6,127 nucleotides of DNA, taken from NCBI GenBank assembly GCA_913060595.1, contig CAJXSA010000240.1, positions 1-6,127 of the forward strand. Direction: 5' to 3'. Positions 5,691-6,127 of this stretch are shown in pieces. The position numbers were made by a program, and so were the translations under genes. Source of the stretch: an uncultured Ignavibacteria bacterium (GTDB taxonomy: Bacteria; Bacteroidota; Ignavibacteria; SZUA-365). The notes beneath the pieces were generated by a model, which saw only the letters and a program-made list of their open reading frames with translations, did no database searches and was not told where the DNA came from. Each line of letters begins with the position of its first letter. Position 1 is the first letter of the stretch.

Positions 5691-6127
5691 TCAGGACGCG
5701 CATACGGCGGCGAAAATGCGGAGGAAGTTTTCTCCGAGTATGGCGCGTATGTCCGCATCGGAATACCCACGCCGTCGGAGCTCTCGTGTCAGCACAGGGA
5801 GGTCGGTGACGTCGGAAAGACCCACAGGCGTGTAGCCTATGCCGTCGAAATCCGAGCCGAGTCCGACATGATCGATTCCCGCGACGCGCACCGCATGGTC
5901 GATGTGATCGGCGACCGTCCGCACGGTGGCCAGTCCTTCGGCCTCCGCCGTTGTCACGAGCGCGTCGACGGCCCTGAGGTATGCGCTCCCGCGCTGCGGG
6001 TGCTTTTTCTGCAGCGCGACCTGGGCGGCGAGCAATTCCCTGCTGCGCTTCACGCGTTTTTTATTGAGTCCGGATTTGATGAAACCCGGGTAGAAGTTGA
6101 TCATGACCACGCCGCCGTTTTTCGCCA
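5691..6127 (-). CDS. Membrane dipeptidase, peptidase family M19 (C-terminal part; 5' end outside window)
   Basis: C-terminal third or so of a zinc-dependent dipeptidase of the renal-dipeptidase family, which cleaves dipeptides, often with a D-residue at the second position. The gene runs off the right edge; the frame stays open to the last base, reading AKNGGVVMINFYPGF at the start of what is visible, so the GTG at 6110 is an internal valine and not a start. Diagnostic motifs are NFYPGF (a barrel strand), VADHIDHAVRVAGIDHVGLGSDFDG (about 5841-5912) with the conserved catalytic Asp in GSDFDG, and the terminal LGENFLRIFAAV helix. This matches the C-terminal order of human DPEP1. The N-terminal metal-binding histidines and any signal sequence are not visible, so location is unknown. 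The stop is at 5691; no clear terminator follows before the sucC leader. Confidence 0.93.
   Translation of the reverse strand, partial: AKNGGVVMINFYPGFIKSGLNKKRVKRSRELLAAQVALQKKHPQRGSAYLRAVDALVTTAEAEGLATVRTVADHIDHAVRVAGIDHVGLGSDFDGIGYTPVGLSDVTDLPVLTRELRRRGYSDADIRAILGENFLRIFAAVCAS

Noticed and set aside
5684..5703. GCGTC/GACGC stem spanning the M19 stop codon as a terminator.
   Set aside because: Only 5 pairs with a 10-base loop and no T-run after it on the minus strand.
5580..6127. A plus-strand frame opening with ATG at 5580 (MAKDRERTKLKVKNRKGWQ) and open to the right edge, antisense to the M19 gene.
   Set aside because: From 5691 on it is the in-register complement of the M19 codons, which explains the lack of stops. 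No Shine-Dalgarno precedes the ATG. The basic first 37 residues look protein-like but lie in the sucC upstream region, and I recognise no family.

Overview
The window looks like ordinary chromosomal housekeeping DNA from a moderately GC-rich bacterium of the FCB group (Ignavibacteriota, Kapabacteria or Chlorobi-like rather than classical Bacteroidota). Three things point there. A secreted beta-propeller protein ends in a type IX secretion (T9SS) type-A sorting domain. sucC stands alone without sucD beside it. sucC also has a clear Shine-Dalgarno sequence, which typical Bacteroidota genes tend to lack. The taxon is an inference; no rRNA or other marker gene is present.

Layout, left to right. 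(1) 1-581, +: the 3' two thirds of a classical SDR oxidoreductase of the retinol-dehydrogenase-like type. (2) 578-1693, -: a complete GT4-type glycosyltransferase. It converges on the SDR gene so tightly that both stop codons lie in one CTAG. (3) 1694-1766: a 73-base divergent promoter region carrying a 15-base inverted repeat. (4) 1767-2603, +: a complete alpha/beta hydrolase of the dienelactone-hydrolase-like kind. (5) 2604-2844: a convergent gap that holds a plausible 47-codon single-pass membrane protein on the minus strand (2627-2770) and two imperfect inverted repeats. (6) 2845-4080, -: an exported Asp-box/YCF48-like beta-propeller with a T9SS tail. A perfect 17-base palindrome lies in its leader. 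(7) 4224-4260, -: a strong intrinsic terminator. (8) 4303-5505, -: sucC, the beta subunit of succinyl-CoA synthetase. (9) 5506-5690: the sucC leader and promoter region. (10) 5691-6127, -: the C-terminal part of an M19 membrane dipeptidase that continues off the right edge.

The genes do not form an obvious pathway. sucC is a TCA-cycle gene, apparently transcribed alone. The glycosyltransferase suggests envelope or exopolysaccharide synthesis. The propeller is a cell-surface or secreted protein. The SDR and the hydrolase have no predictable substrate. I found no mobile element, CRISPR array, tRNA, rRNA or defence system. The items most worth a second look are the small membrane-protein gene, the two palindromes in promoter regions, and the seven-unit propeller architecture.
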